Positions 24,421 through 34,175 are shown, counted from the stretch's first letter. The stretch is DNA of 64,000 nt from JBBRRP01 sp964609655 (GCA_964609655.1 CAZSUA010000002.1:13165-77164); one strand, 5' to 3'. Translations and numbers: made by a program. The notes: generated by a model not told the origin, from the letters alone.

Positions 24421-25239
24421 TCAAGGTGAGCCTGAGACCCAGTTGAGGGGTCCGTTGGGTGGGCCAAAAGTCTTGAGTTCGTGCAAATGATTCTGTTGCC
24501 AACACGACCCCAGGTGTTTGCGATTAATGTCTTGAAGCTCGGGCGCTCGGCCGAGAAGGTCGAGGATCTGTTCGAGTGAGAAAGCGGGACCCAACGCGGG
24601 CAACAGGCGATCAAACACGGCACTGATGAATTGGTAATCCTCCACATAGTCGAGGACAAATCGGTGGGATTGAGCGTAATTATGGCCTGTTTCCCAAGTC
24701 ACATTAGAAACGCGAAACCGGCCTGAATTCTCCCAAATGAAAGGCGTGGTGTGTTCTCGTTCGAAGGGCCGCTCCGCTTCTTGCCACGCGGACGTCAGCG
24801 CCGACCGCGTCATCACTTCGACGTCGTTACCATCGGGCCACGTGGGAGGCAGGAGATTGGTGACGAAGTCGTATTCGCCCAAGTGCGCGAGAAAATATTG
24901 AAGAACACGATCGATGGCTGCCGGATCGATGAGGGGGCAGTCCGAAGGGATCTTGATAACCGCGTCGGCATTATAGTGAATGGCAGCTTGGTAGTGACGG
25001 TCCAGAACATCGAGCGGATGGCCACAAAAAACTTCGATCCCGCGCTCGACGCACAGGTCAACAATGGGCTTGTCTTCGGGAAGATCCGTGGTCGCTACCG
25101 CCAGCTGAAAGGGGGACTTCGCGGCCCGTACCCGTTCCAACATACGCACGAGCGCGGGCTCCCCCGCTAGCGGGAGCAGCACCTTGCCTGGGAGCCGTGA
25201 GGATCCGAGACGTGCCTGGACAACCAAGAGCAGCTTCAC
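24421..25239 (-). CDS. Cytidylyltransferase, SpsF/NeuA-like
   Basis: A nucleotidyltransferase of 272 residues. The start VKLLLVVQARLGSSRLPGKVLLPLAGEPAL is the SpsF/CMP-sugar synthetase N-terminal motif (QARxxSxRLPGK). DAVIKIPSDCPLIDPAAID, with the metal-binding Asp, and the downstream FVTNLLPPTWPDGNDVEV fit the family. It probably activates the nonulosonate as a CMP-sugar, or forms another CDP/CMP sugar. The GTG start at 25239 overlaps the upstream glycosyltransferase stop (GTGA), which rules out the longer frame to 25497. The aminotransferase starts 16 bases downstream. Confidence 0.85.
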   Translation of the reverse strand: MKLLLVVQARLGSSRLPGKVLLPLAGEPALVRMLERVRAAKSPFQLAVATTDLPEDKPIVDLCVERGIEVFCGHPLDVLDRHYQAAIHYNADAVIKIPSDCPLIDPAAIDRVLQYFLAHLGEYDFVTNLLPPTWPDGNDVEVMTRSALTSAWQEAERPFEREHTTPFIWENSGRFRVSNVTWETGHNYAQSHRFVLDYVEDYQFISAVFDRLLPALGPAFSLEQILDLLGRAPELQDINRKHLGSCWQQNHLHELKTFGPPNGPLNWVSGSP

Positions 25240-26225
25240 GCCGCCACTCCTCGCTGCTGCTGCAACGCACTCTTCCCCAAGAGTTCCCGGCACACTTGCG
25301 CAATTTTCTTGGCAGCTTGGCCATTCTGTTCCGGCACGAGCTCCACCAGATCTTCCATCCGGTGATACGAGTGGCACTCTTTGCCGAGCGCTAACCCAAC
25401 AAACACGACCGATGAGTATTGCGTGATCAACACTTCCGAATTGGCAATCATCGCGTTGGTGTCCCCATTCGAAAAGACGAGCGCTCCGGGAACCCAACGG
25501 TTGATTTCCGCGGTCGCTCGTTTCACGTTTTCATTGGGGTGCAGCTTGAAAATCATCGGCCGCCCTCCAGACTTCTCAATGGCCCATTGAATGAACACGG
25601 AGCGCTTGTCGAGCTTCAGCGTCTCACGCGCATCCGAGGTGCAAACCAGAGCGTATCCGCGATGTGGAAAATCATTTTTGAGGTGCGCTGCACAGTTGTC
25701 GAAATTGGGAATGCCCGTCACGACGAGCTTGTTTTCGTCGACTCCGCGCCCAGCAAAGTAACGCTTGTAGCCTTCGCTTGCCACGCAGAAACGGTCGTAG
25801 GCGTGGCTCAATCCAGTGGTGGCCGTGCCAGCAATCCAATGCGGGAGCGACGGAAACTTCCGAACCAGATAGCTGAACATATTGTCGGGATCCGGGATAC
25901 CCTCCTGCACAAGGAGGATTGGAAACTCGCGGATGTTGTCTGGAACCACAACGTCTGAGCACGTCACCGCTAACTCGTAGTCACCGCGGCGTCCGTGCAG
26001 ATCTATATTGAGCTCATGGCGCTCCAAGTAGTCCATACAGCGCCGGGTTAACTTGGTGCCGCCTATCGAAAACTCACACAAGCGAGCCTTGCGGGCAAAA
26101 TCGAGGATCGGCCCGCCGTAGTAGGGCGTGTAGAACGCCTCGACTTCCGGCAGTTGGGCGGCAATTTGATGCAGCTGCGTCGTTTGGTTGATAGAACCAC
26201 AGATAAAAAGGACACGAGAGGACAT
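25236..26225 (-). CDS. Surface-polysaccharide glycosyltransferase-like protein
   Basis: A 329-residue cytoplasmic protein with a GT-B-like outline: an N-terminal Rossmann start (SSRVLFICGSINQTTQLHQI), then a C-terminal nucleotide-binding half with MIFKLHPNENVKRATAEINRW and VLITQYSSVVFVGLALGKECHSY. The KLHP and the Q(Y)SS-VGLALG segments resemble CDP-glycerol or polysialic-acid-type transferases that recognise nucleotide sugars. Its acceptor is unknown. It starts 5 bases after the flippase-like gene and overlaps the cytidylyltransferase by four bases. Confidence 0.65.
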   Translation of the reverse strand: MSSRVLFICGSINQTTQLHQIAAQLPEVEAFYTPYYGGPILDFARKARLCEFSIGGTKLTRRCMDYLERHELNIDLHGRRGDYELAVTCSDVVVPDNIREFPILLVQEGIPDPDNMFSYLVRKFPSLPHWIAGTATTGLSHAYDRFCVASEGYKRYFAGRGVDENKLVVTGIPNFDNCAAHLKNDFPHRGYALVCTSDARETLKLDKRSVFIQWAIEKSGGRPMIFKLHPNENVKRATAEINRWVPGALVFSNGDTNAMIANSEVLITQYSSVVFVGLALGKECHSYHRMEDLVELVPEQNGQAAKKIAQVCRELLGKSALQQQRGVAA

Positions 26226-26230
26226 AACTG

Positions 26231-27283
26231 TCAGTTGACCGAAGTAAGAGTGGGTTCGAGGGTTAGAATGGGTCGTTTTCGGGCGAGACACGCGTAGCCG
26301 AGGCACGCCCAAATCAATTCTTTGCTGCGCTTCAGGATGCTGAACGCCGCACCCGTCTGGACGGGGTCCGGGACTCCGAGCGCGCCGAAAAACGTGACGT
26401 ATCCGAGATCCTGAATGCCGATCCCTGCGGGCACCATGAAGGCGAGGTTACGGGTCAAGGCCAGCAGCACTTCAAAGCCCACCACCTCCGCGAAACCGAG
26501 GTGCACCGAAAGAAGACGCAAGATCAGGAGTGTTTCCAGGGATTCACACAGCCAGGAGCCAACGTATGGCCCGACCATTCGCAGCGTGATTCTCTGTGAG
26601 AAGAACCTGGTGAGGCCTGTGTCCGTTCCAGAAAAGTGCGTTTGGGAAGAGGATAGGGCGGCGCGCAAGCGGCGGCTTGGAATTCCGAGCAACCGTTTCC
26701 AGAGCTGCGTGGCAACAGCGCCTTGACGCAGGAGTGACCCAGCAAAACACACGCCAGACCCCAGGATCACCGCGGCAGCCAGGGGTAGCCACATGAGTAC
26801 GGGCGAACCGATGAGGTGCTGCGAGGCTCTCCCGAGCGCTTGATGCCCAATCACAAACGAGAACAACAGAAACCAAGCCTGAGACAGGATCAGCAGGTAC
26901 TTGCGCGCCGCCACCGAAGCGACACCAATTCCCCACGGAACGCCCAATCCCTTAAGCAGGAGCGGCGTGGCAGATTCGGACCAGAGCGGGCCGAGCGGTA
27001 GCGTCTGCGAAAGCGCTTCGGTCTTGATGCGCACCATCAGGATTGCGAGCACGGGCACGCGTTGACCCATTCGCTGAATTGCCCGGACCCAGCCCCAGCT
27101 ATCAAGGGTCAGAGAAACCAATTGCGGAAGCAGAATGAGTGGCAAAAAGGCCCAGGGGGCTTGGCGAAGGACAGATGCCACGCCGCTCGCCTCAGCCGTG
27201 CGAAACGTCCAGATTGACAGTCCGACGGCGAGAAGGACTCCAAGGACCGCAAGGGTGGCATGACCGAGCGCCTTTGGACGCAT
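26231..27283 (-). CDS. LPG synthetase/flippase-like polytopic membrane protein (UPF0104)
   Basis: 350 residues with about eight transmembrane helices. The arrangement (LTLDSWGWVRAIQRMG, TLPLGPLWSESATPLLLKGLGVPW, and VGFEVLLALTRNLAFMVPAGIGIQDLGYVTFFGALG) matches the membrane part of lysylphosphatidylglycerol synthetase, also called the AglD/UPF0104 family. Members move or modify lipid-linked sugars. It is the first gene of the minus-strand sugar operon. The 181 bases to the divergent transketolase gene hold the promoters for both. Confidence 0.78.
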   Translation of the reverse strand: MRPKALGHATLAVLGVLLAVGLSIWTFRTAEASGVASVLRQAPWAFLPLILLPQLVSLTLDSWGWVRAIQRMGQRVPVLAILMVRIKTEALSQTLPLGPLWSESATPLLLKGLGVPWGIGVASVAARKYLLILSQAWFLLFSFVIGHQALGRASQHLIGSPVLMWLPLAAAVILGSGVCFAGSLLRQGAVATQLWKRLLGIPSRRLRAALSSSQTHFSGTDTGLTRFFSQRITLRMVGPYVGSWLCESLETLLILRLLSVHLGFAEVVGFEVLLALTRNLAFMVPAGIGIQDLGYVTFFGALGVPDPVQTGAAFSILKRSKELIWACLGYACLARKRPILTLEPTLTSVN

Positions 27284-27464
27284 GCGTGCACCTTAGGTTA
27301 CCAAAACGACGATTGTGTCACAGTTCGACAACGTATTCGTCTCACGAATCATGAAGCCTCCGTGTTTGACCCATCGGCCAGGTAGCCGGTCTGCGTTCAG
27401 ATCTTCTGTAAACTTCACCGTAAAGTCGTGGTGTTGTCACGGTTGGTAGGCTACCCGATGCAGC

Positions 27465-29408
27465 ATGGGCGATCTGGTTGGTGATGTTGTTGAAGGCAGG
27501 CTGCTTTGGGTGCAGAAAGCCGAGTTCTCGAAGATCTTGGCGCTTCCTGTGGAGCGCGAGCGACGTGCGCTGATCTTCGCAGATGCCTGCCGGCTCAATG
27601 TTCTTTACATGATCGGTAAAGCGGGCTCAGGGCACTTGGGGAGTTCTTTTTCGAGTCTTGATATCGTGACCTGGCTCCACCTTGAAGAGCTCCGCCGAGC
27701 TCCTGCAGGTTCAGTCGATCGCGTCGATGACATCTACTTTTCATCCAAAGGACACGATGCGCCCGGTTTGTACGCGGTGCGCACTGCCCTCGGCTCACTG
27801 CCATTTGAGTTGATCCACAAGTTACGCGTGCTCGGTGGATTACCTGGGCATCCAGATGTGGGCACTCCGGGTATCGTGGCCAATACCGGCTCGCTCGGCA
27901 TGGGAATTTCAAAGGCCAAAGGCATGGCCTGGGCGCGCCGCCATAAGGGCCAGAGCGGCCGTATTTTCGTGATGACCGGCGACGGCGAGCTTCAGGAGGG
28001 CCAAATCTGGGAATCGCTGATCTCAGCTGCCAATCGCAAGCTGAATGAAATCACGGTCATCGTGGACCACAACAAGCTTCAAAGCGACTCGTTCGTCGAG
28101 AAAACCAGCGATCTGGGTGACCTGGTCAAGAAATTCGAGGCGTTTGGTTGGCGTGTGTTCCCGGTGGATGGTCATGACTATTGGGCGCTTGGGGAAGCGT
28201 TCGAAAGTGCTCGAGCAGTGACGGATGCACCACAGGTTATCATTGCGCACACCATCAAGGGTCGCGGGGTCTCCTTTATGGAGCACACGAGCCTCGATTC
28301 GGATGTCTCCCTGTACCGCTTCCACTCGGGGGCTCCTAACGCCGAAAACTACCAACGGGCAGCCGAGGAGTTGGTCGCACGCGTGCATCGCCAGTGCGAT
28401 GCGTTGGGCGTGGAACGACTCACGTTTAGTTCTGAGGAAAACCAGCCGGCACCAGCTGCTGGAAATCCACAGCGCTTGATCGGGGCGTATGCCAAGGCGT
28501 TGCTGGAACAGATGGGCAAAGTTCCAGAGCTTTGCGTGATGGACGCGGACTTGCTCGTCGACACAGGGCAGCTGCCGTCGAAAGAAGCCTTTCCTGAGCG
28601 TTTTATCGAATGCGGGATCGCCGAAATGGATATGGTGAGCCAAGCCGGCAGCATGGCGCGCGAAGGGATCTTGCCGATTTGCCACTCTTTCGCGTGTTTT
28701 CTCGCCACGCGAGCCAATGAGCAAATCTACAATAACGCTACCGAGCACTCGCGTGTGATCTACGTGGCATCGCTCGCGGGACTGCTCCCAGCGGGTCCGG
28801 GCCACTCGCATCAATCGGTGCGAGATATTTCAGCGCTTGCGGCAGTTCCGAACCTGGTGTTGCTAGAGCCGGCAACGGAAGCTGAGGTCGGTCGTGCGCT
28901 CGCTTGGGCCACCGAGAAGACTCGCAGCAGCGTGTGGCTGCGCCTGGTGAGTATTCCTTGTGACGTGCCGTTTGAATTGCCGAACACCGAGCTTGAGGAA
29001 GGCAGAGGTGTAGAGGTTCGGCCGGGAGATGACGCCGTCTTCATTAGCTCGGGCCCCGTCATGCTGACGGAGGCTTGGCACGCTGCTGAAACGCTTCAAA
29101 AGGAGCACGGGCTGGCGGTCGGAGTGATCGCGTTGCCGTGGCAGAATCGCATCGACCCGGCTTGGTTACTCCGGAGCCTCGGCGCACGCGCGCACGTCTT
29201 CACGTTGGACAATCATTACGTGATTGGTGGGCAAGGGCAGCTCGTGGGAGCCACAGTGGCGACATTTGGACTGAAGAATTCTCCGTGTGTTCACAACATC
29301 GGCGTGGAAAGCGTGCCAGCCTGTGGTCGCAATCACGAGGTGCTCCGACACCATGGGCTCGATCAAGATAGCTTGGTCGAACGCGTGCGCTCCGCACTAA
29401 GAGGTTGA
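27465..29408 (+). CDS. Transketolase
   Basis: A TPP-dependent two-carbon transferase of 647 residues, with both halves fused in one chain. The N-terminal half has GKAGSGHLGSSFSSLDIVTWLH, GHPDVGTPGIVANTGSLGMGISKAKG, and the TPP motif GDGELQEGQIWESL...DHN. The C-terminal half has FIECGIAEMDMVSQAGSMAREG (Glu for TPP activation) and HSFACFLATRANEQIY. It could serve the pentose-phosphate pathway. Adjacency to the divergent nonulosonate operon instead suggests specialised sugar synthesis, as with the split transketolases of surface-polysaccharide clusters. The first 25 residues are unusual; the start may lie at an internal GTG near residue 16. Confidence 0.9.
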   Translation: MGDLVGDVVEGRLLWVQKAEFSKILALPVERERRALIFADACRLNVLYMIGKAGSGHLGSSFSSLDIVTWLHLEELRRAPAGSVDRVDDIYFSSKGHDAPGLYAVRTALGSLPFELIHKLRVLGGLPGHPDVGTPGIVANTGSLGMGISKAKGMAWARRHKGQSGRIFVMTGDGELQEGQIWESLISAANRKLNEITVIVDHNKLQSDSFVEKTSDLGDLVKKFEAFGWRVFPVDGHDYWALGEAFESARAVTDAPQVIIAHTIKGRGVSFMEHTSLDSDVSLYRFHSGAPNAENYQRAAEELVARVHRQCDALGVERLTFSSEENQPAPAAGNPQRLIGAYAKALLEQMGKVPELCVMDADLLVDTGQLPSKEAFPERFIECGIAEMDMVSQAGSMAREGILPICHSFACFLATRANEQIYNNATEHSRVIYVASLAGLLPAGPGHSHQSVRDISALAAVPNLVLLEPATEAEVGRALAWATEKTRSSVWLRLVSIPCDVPFELPNTELEEGRGVEVRPGDDAVFISSGPVMLTEAWHAAETLQKEHGLAVGVIALPWQNRIDPAWLLRSLGARAHVFTLDNHYVIGGQGQLVGATVATFGLKNSPCVHNIGVESVPACGRNHEVLRHHGLDQDSLVERVRSALRG

Positions 29409-29417
29409 GTTCAACGT

Positions 29418-30455
29418 CTAGAAGTGCCCGGTGCAGAGCAGGCTGGTGAAGCTGGCCTCACAGGCCAACGCATGGCTTGTGCCTTCTTGTGCGTTGGGTG
29501 CCAAAAGTAGCGTGATAAATCCGCCTGCCAGCAACGCGCCGCCGGTTGCGTAGAGCACGATCGCGCGTTGTTCTGCTTTCTCGCGTGATGCATCAATGGC
29601 TGGGCACTGCTCCTTTCTTGAGAGTCCGCTCGGAGCCTCGCAGGCGCCACTGTTCCACTCTTTTGCTTTCTGGTTGCGCTCAAGATGAAAGGGGATGGCA
29701 CTGCCGACGCTCACCGCACCCAGCGTCGTCAACACCCCACCGACGAACGTCATCGTCGAGCCGTGTTGCTGGTGAGCGATCTCGGGTGGGGGCTTGACCT
29801 CGTCCTTTTTCGGGAGAAACCGGAGTGGTTTGACACGGCTGCCCAGTTGAAAAATGGCGTTCTTGTGTTCGTCCAACAAGCTGATCACGAACTCGCGCCG
29901 GTTCCCGAGTGGTAGGCTGAGTTCCCGCCTCCCACCTGCAGCATGAAAGTTGGTTGCGAAATCGTCCCCGGCTGCGCGTGATTGGACGGCTACGAGCTTC
30001 ACCATGTCCACCGGATCGGAAATCTCCACAAGAAGCTCGTCACCGGACCGGTTGGGCGTCGCCGTGGCGGCAAGCCTTGCGCTTGAGCTACGCCAAAAAC
30101 CCAATGCTTCCGCGTAGGGAGCTCGCAACTTAGGTGATAAGGTTCGATCAAGGTGCAAATCGGGGTTGATGGCTAAGAGTGCTATGAACGCGTTCCTAGC
30201 TTCGGCGTTTTGTCCGAGCGCGGCGTCGGCGATCCCTAGCAGAAAATAGAGGCGCTCAGTCTGTCGCACACTATTGCCACCTCGTATGAGGGCCGCGGTG
30301 GCAAGTTCGCGTGTTCGATCGAAGTCGACGGCTGCGTAGGCAACCTCCGCTTGCTTTGCCGTCGAGTCAGCCTGGGATCGAGCGTCGCGCGTGCAGATCA
30401 ACCACGACCCGGTGAGCAAGAGCAGTGCGCCCGTGAAAACGGATGAACGTCTCAT
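29418..30455 (-). CDS. TPR-like secreted partner of PEGA kinase
   Basis: 345 residues with an N-terminal signal (VFTGALLLLTGSWLICTRDARSQA) and a helical region (about 30-110) that looks like tetratricopeptide repeats: EVAYAAVDFDRTRELATAAL and LYFLLGIADAALGQNAEARNAFIALLAINPDLHLD. The C-terminal part has two hydrophobic helices, near TFVGGVLTTLGAVSVGSAI and AIVLYATGGALLAGGFITLLLAP. Proteins with this layout often follow Ser/Thr kinase genes in Myxococcota. The start overlaps the kinase stop by one base (TAATG), so translation is coupled. The molecular role is unknown. Confidence 0.65.
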   Translation of the reverse strand: MRRSSVFTGALLLLTGSWLICTRDARSQADSTAKQAEVAYAAVDFDRTRELATAALIRGGNSVRQTERLYFLLGIADAALGQNAEARNAFIALLAINPDLHLDRTLSPKLRAPYAEALGFWRSSSARLAATATPNRSGDELLVEISDPVDMVKLVAVQSRAAGDDFATNFHAAGGRRELSLPLGNRREFVISLLDEHKNAIFQLGSRVKPLRFLPKKDEVKPPPEIAHQQHGSTMTFVGGVLTTLGAVSVGSAIPFHLERNQKAKEWNSGACEAPSGLSRKEQCPAIDASREKAEQRAIVLYATGGALLAGGFITLLLAPNAQEGTSHALACEASFTSLLCTGHF

Positions 30456-32227
30456 TAGTCCAACCCAAAGCGGCGAGTGATGGTTTGGGTTGCCTTGATG
30501 ACCACGGGGTAAGTCGACTCCAGGCCAAGTTCCGGGTTCTTGAGGTGAACCTGATAGGTACCTGGTTCGAGCTTTAATCCAACGACCGGAGTGGCTCCAA
30601 GCGCCTTATTGTTGATGGTGACATACGACCAAGGCGTAGAATCGATCGTCAACGTGCCGTAGGAGGCGGTGCTTGCGTCACGCGGCGCAGGACTGGGGGG
30701 CGTTGCCGTCTGCGCCGACGCTTCCGTTTTCGAGGATGGCGCGGCTAAGTGTGACTTTCCCTTCCGGCGGGGGACAACGAGTGGAGCAATCTGAGCCACG
30801 GTAGGCAACGGGCTCATGTCCGCCAGACTCGCAGTGACCGTTATGGGCTCAAGCTCTACGGCACGCCCAACCGCCCGCGGCGGTGCAGATTCTGCCAACA
30901 GAGTTGCGTTCTTGTCATGGCCCACGGCCATGGCCCGAAGATTGGGGGCCCTTCGCGTCAACGCCAGCAGAACGCCCGTGAATAAGATGGCAACGCTGGC
31001 TGCAGCCGCAAGCCTACGCAAACGTCGGTTCCGGAACTCGGGCATTGGTTCCTCGGGTGTCGAGCGAGCCGGTGGTTCCGGAAGCGCTATCGTGAGTGGC
31101 GGAACGCTCTGGGGCGGGACACTCAACGGAGGCGGGACACTCTGCAGAGGGGACGGAAGGCGTGCCACGCATTCACGCATCCGCTCGCGCTCTTCGTTGA
31201 TGACGTCCGAGTACAGGTGAATCATCCATTGAGAAAGCGAGGCACGCGAGGAAGCCTTGGTGTAGTGGGAGAGCCACTCCTCCAGATCTTCTTGCATCTC
31301 CAGAGCAGTTTGGTAGCGCTTGGTGATATCGCGCTCAAGGGCCTTCTTCGTGATCCGCGCGAGGGCTGGTGGAATCTCGGGACACACTTCGTTCGGGGAT
31401 GGAACCTCCATGCTCAGCGCCATCTGCAGGGAGGCCGCATCAGTCCGTCCCTTGAAGAGCCTGTGCACCGTGAGGCATTCCCACAGCACCACTCCCATGC
31501 TCCAAATATCAACCCGACAGTCGACGTTTTCACCGACCGCTTGCTCCGGCGCAATGTAGCCAAATTTGCCTTTGATGAGGCCGGTGTTCGTCTTGGCCTG
31601 CTGGGTGGCTGCCTTCGCAATCCCAAAATCGAGAAGCTTAACCACGCCTTCGTAGGTGACGAAGATGTTCTGCGGAGAGACGTCGCGGTGAACAATGCCC
31701 AAAGGCTCACCGTGATAATCCTCTGCTGTGTGGGCGTAGTGGAGACCTGCGAGTGCGTCAGCGACCAGACGGGCTGTTAGCGGATACGGCATCGGAGCTT
31801 TAAGGACCTTTGCCGCCCGACGGATCACTCGACTCAATGGCTGCCCCCTCAAATACTCCATCGCAAGAAAATGCTGGCCTTGGTGACTCCCTGCCCGGTG
31901 CGTCTGCACAACGTTGGGATGTGAAAGTTGAGCTGCAAGTCGAACTTCGTCCAAAAACATTTGGACGAGCTCAGGTTCATCATTCATGTGCCCGATGAGC
32001 TTTTTGATCACCAAGAGCTGTCGCACTCCACCCGGTCCGTGCGACATGGTCAAAAAGACTTCTGACATCCCGCCTTGTCCCAGCTTGTCTACGACCGTGT
32101 ATTCGCCTATGGATCGGGGATGAGTGAAGAGCGACTCAACACCGCCACCCGATCGCCGGTGTGAACCTGAATCGGTGGAAAGATCAGAACTGTCTGGCGA
32201 GATAGGGGCAACGAGCAGGTTGGACAC
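30455..32227 (-). CDS. Receptor-type Ser/Thr protein kinase with C-terminal PEGA domain
   Basis: A membrane-spanning Hanks-type kinase of about 590 residues. The kinase domain starts near IGEYTVVDKLGQGGMSEVFL (glycine loop) and has LLVIKKLIGH (the ATP-binding Lys), HRDVSPQN (catalytic loop), LLDFGIAKA and YIAPEQAVG. A cytoplasmic Pro-rich linker is followed by one transmembrane helix (LAAAASVAILFTGVLLAL). The extracytoplasmic tail ends in a PEGA domain (YGTLTIDSTPWSYVTINNKALGATPVVGLKLEPGTYQVHLKN). The start is uncertain. GTG 32227 is the first usable codon after the upstream gene; the open frame runs to 32407, overlapping it by 70 bases. Confidence 0.87.
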   Translation of the reverse strand: MSNLLVAPISPDSSDLSTDSGSHRRSGGGVESLFTHPRSIGEYTVVDKLGQGGMSEVFLTMSHGPGGVRQLLVIKKLIGHMNDEPELVQMFLDEVRLAAQLSHPNVVQTHRAGSHQGQHFLAMEYLRGQPLSRVIRRAAKVLKAPMPYPLTARLVADALAGLHYAHTAEDYHGEPLGIVHRDVSPQNIFVTYEGVVKLLDFGIAKAATQQAKTNTGLIKGKFGYIAPEQAVGENVDCRVDIWSMGVVLWECLTVHRLFKGRTDAASLQMALSMEVPSPNEVCPEIPPALARITKKALERDITKRYQTALEMQEDLEEWLSHYTKASSRASLSQWMIHLYSDVINEERERMRECVARLPSPLQSVPPPLSVPPQSVPPLTIALPEPPARSTPEEPMPEFRNRRLRRLAAAASVAILFTGVLLALTRRAPNLRAMAVGHDKNATLLAESAPPRAVGRAVELEPITVTASLADMSPLPTVAQIAPLVVPRRKGKSHLAAPSSKTEASAQTATPPSPAPRDASTASYGTLTIDSTPWSYVTINNKALGATPVVGLKLEPGTYQVHLKNPELGLESTYPVVIKATQTITRRFGLD

Positions 32228-32337
32228 TCGAGCAGCATTGCTGCAGCTGAGGTCGCATGGTGTTACTTCTTGCTGAAAGCAACGCGACGAAGCTGTGACA
32301 TTGCCTTCGTTAAGCGTGCAGCCGGCCAGTCGAACGC

Positions 32338-34083
32338 TCAGTGAACCTTCTCGCAGTATCCCTGCGAACAGCTTTGGTCTGCCTGGCAGTCTCCCTGCAC
32401 CACGCACGGCTTGCAGCTCGTTGTACCCGTTGCCTTGGCTTCATACAAGCAGCTGCAGGGACTCGGCGGTGAGAACGGAACGATATTGCCACCATCCTTG
32501 GAGCGGGTGACGCTCATCGCGCATTCGGGCACAAGCCCGCTCTGTGCATACACGTCAATCAGCTTTACGCCGTTTGGCAGGGTTTTTGTACCGGAAAGGT
32601 AGCCGAGAATATCACTCTTGCTCTGGCGCGCGGCGTCAGTCGTCGCGCCATCGCCCTTGTAGAGCAGATGCAATGGGCCCCAGATCGGGTAGTGTCCGTC
32701 GCGAACGTTACGCTTGTCGCGGGCGTTTGGCGTGGAGTCGGGGTAGACAGCGCAGGTCTGCTTAGAGTCCTGAAAGGCCAGAGCGCGCAGCTGTGCCCGA
32801 AGGTTCTTGGTTTCAATGTAGTCGGCCGCGAGAATACCGATGGCCTTGCTTGCCGTTTCCTGTTTCGCACCGGCTGCTTGCAGATTGAGAGCTACGTCGT
32901 CCGAGGTGCTGTGTAGCTTGCCTTTCCAACGTGTTGGCGCCACTCCGATGGCTGCTGCGATCATGGCCTGAGTTCCGGAGCTACCTTTCCGTTGGAAGAT
33001 GAAATTTTCATCGTTCCAGATCGGAGTCGTCCCGGTGGGGTCCATGACGCCCCCATCTTTCCCAAACCCAAACACAAAATAGGCTGCTTGGGCACTGATC
33101 TCAGTGTGAACGGAGTTTGCCGGGACGGTGAATGTCATCGTCTGAATCGGCCCATGCGCGTCTCGGATGCCTTGTGCCTCGAGATTCGCAAGTTCAAATC
33201 CAGGACAAGTTTGCGCGAACACGTCTGAGATGCCGATATCCGCCTGCACCCCAGCTGCCGGCAGATAGCATTCTTGGCCCGAACTCGAGGAGCTTTCCCA
33301 ATAGAAGGCTGCAGGTGCGGGCGGAGGCCCGCTGGTCATGGGGGTGGAATTCAAGATGGCGTCCACTCCGATGCAGGAACCTGTGGCGGTGTAAACGATA
33401 TAGGTGTTTGATCCCGTGGAAAGCTGTTGCGCCACCTGTTGCAGGAAGGGCTTCACGGCAGACGAACCGGTGACGTAAACAACGGTGCCTTTGGCGCTCA
33501 GCGTTGAGCACGGAATGCCCGGCCGTGAGGGACTTGGGGCTGCACCTCCAGTCTGTTGGGGCGCATCGCCCGCGCCAGAACTCCCCGCATCGCCCAAGTT
33601 GGCGCCCCCGGCTTCACCCGAACCAGTGCTCCCTGCGTCGCCTGCGCCTCCAAAGCGTCCACCGCTCCCACCCGCCGCTGCACCGCCAGTTCCTACAAGC
33701 ATCGAAGCCGGAAGCGTGGGCAGAGAGCCATCGCTTCCAAGCTGAGGGAGTCTGAATGAGTTAACGAAGGGTGTGCAGGTCGCGTCCGTGCATGCATTCT
33801 CAAGCGAAAAAATATCCGTTGGCTTGCAGCTAATGCAGCCAAGACCATGAAACCCAGCTGGGTCTGTGCAGGCTGTTGGGCCCTGGCCTCCGTTCCCAGA
33901 AAAACCCAGGAAACCTCCAGCTGATTCAGGATTGAAATCAGCAGCGGAAATGCCACCAGAACCAGCGCCCGCCTTGCTTTGAGCAGGAAAAACGTCGTTC
34001 CCGTTTTCGAGTTTGGTGCAGCCGTATGCCGCCGCCACGAGCAGCACGCAAACCTGGAACCAACAGAACCCGATGATCTTCAT
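32338..34083 (-). CDS. Glycine-rich PstS-like lipoprotein
   Basis: 581 residues. A lipoprotein signal (KIIGFCWFQVCVLLVAAAYGC) precedes about 180 residues of low complexity, with repeated GAGDAGSTGSGEAGG-type runs. Then comes a PBP-like domain of the phosphate-binding family starting GTVVYVTGSSAVKPFLQQVAQQLSTG, and a Cys-rich tail (CSCLYEAKATGTTSCKPCVVQGDCQADQSCSQGYC). The GSSAVKPF phrase and FIFQRKGSSGTQAMIAAAIG (a ligand-loop-like element) match PstS-type folds, but the ligand is unknown. It is the second of three PstS-like proteins in the window. ATG 34083 was chosen for the signal peptide. It lies just upstream of the PEGA kinase gene, so ligand-dependent signalling is an open possibility. 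Confidence 0.68.
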   Translation of the reverse strand: MKIIGFCWFQVCVLLVAAAYGCTKLENGNDVFPAQSKAGAGSGGISAADFNPESAGGFLGFSGNGGQGPTACTDPAGFHGLGCISCKPTDIFSLENACTDATCTPFVNSFRLPQLGSDGSLPTLPASMLVGTGGAAAGGSGGRFGGAGDAGSTGSGEAGGANLGDAGSSGAGDAPQQTGGAAPSPSRPGIPCSTLSAKGTVVYVTGSSAVKPFLQQVAQQLSTGSNTYIVYTATGSCIGVDAILNSTPMTSGPPPAPAAFYWESSSSSGQECYLPAAGVQADIGISDVFAQTCPGFELANLEAQGIRDAHGPIQTMTFTVPANSVHTEISAQAAYFVFGFGKDGGVMDPTGTTPIWNDENFIFQRKGSSGTQAMIAAAIGVAPTRWKGKLHSTSDDVALNLQAAGAKQETASKAIGILAADYIETKNLRAQLRALAFQDSKQTCAVYPDSTPNARDKRNVRDGHYPIWGPLHLLYKGDGATTDAARQSKSDILGYLSGTKTLPNGVKLIDVYAQSGLVPECAMSVTRSKDGGNIVPFSPPSPCSCLYEAKATGTTSCKPCVVQGDCQADQSCSQGYCEKVH

Positions 34084-34175
34084 GCCGAACGCGAAGACCA
34101 TAGCCAGTGTTGTGTGACAAACTGGGGACATCTCGGAAACTCAGTCCGCCGTATGCGCCCTCCGTTCGATCCTCG

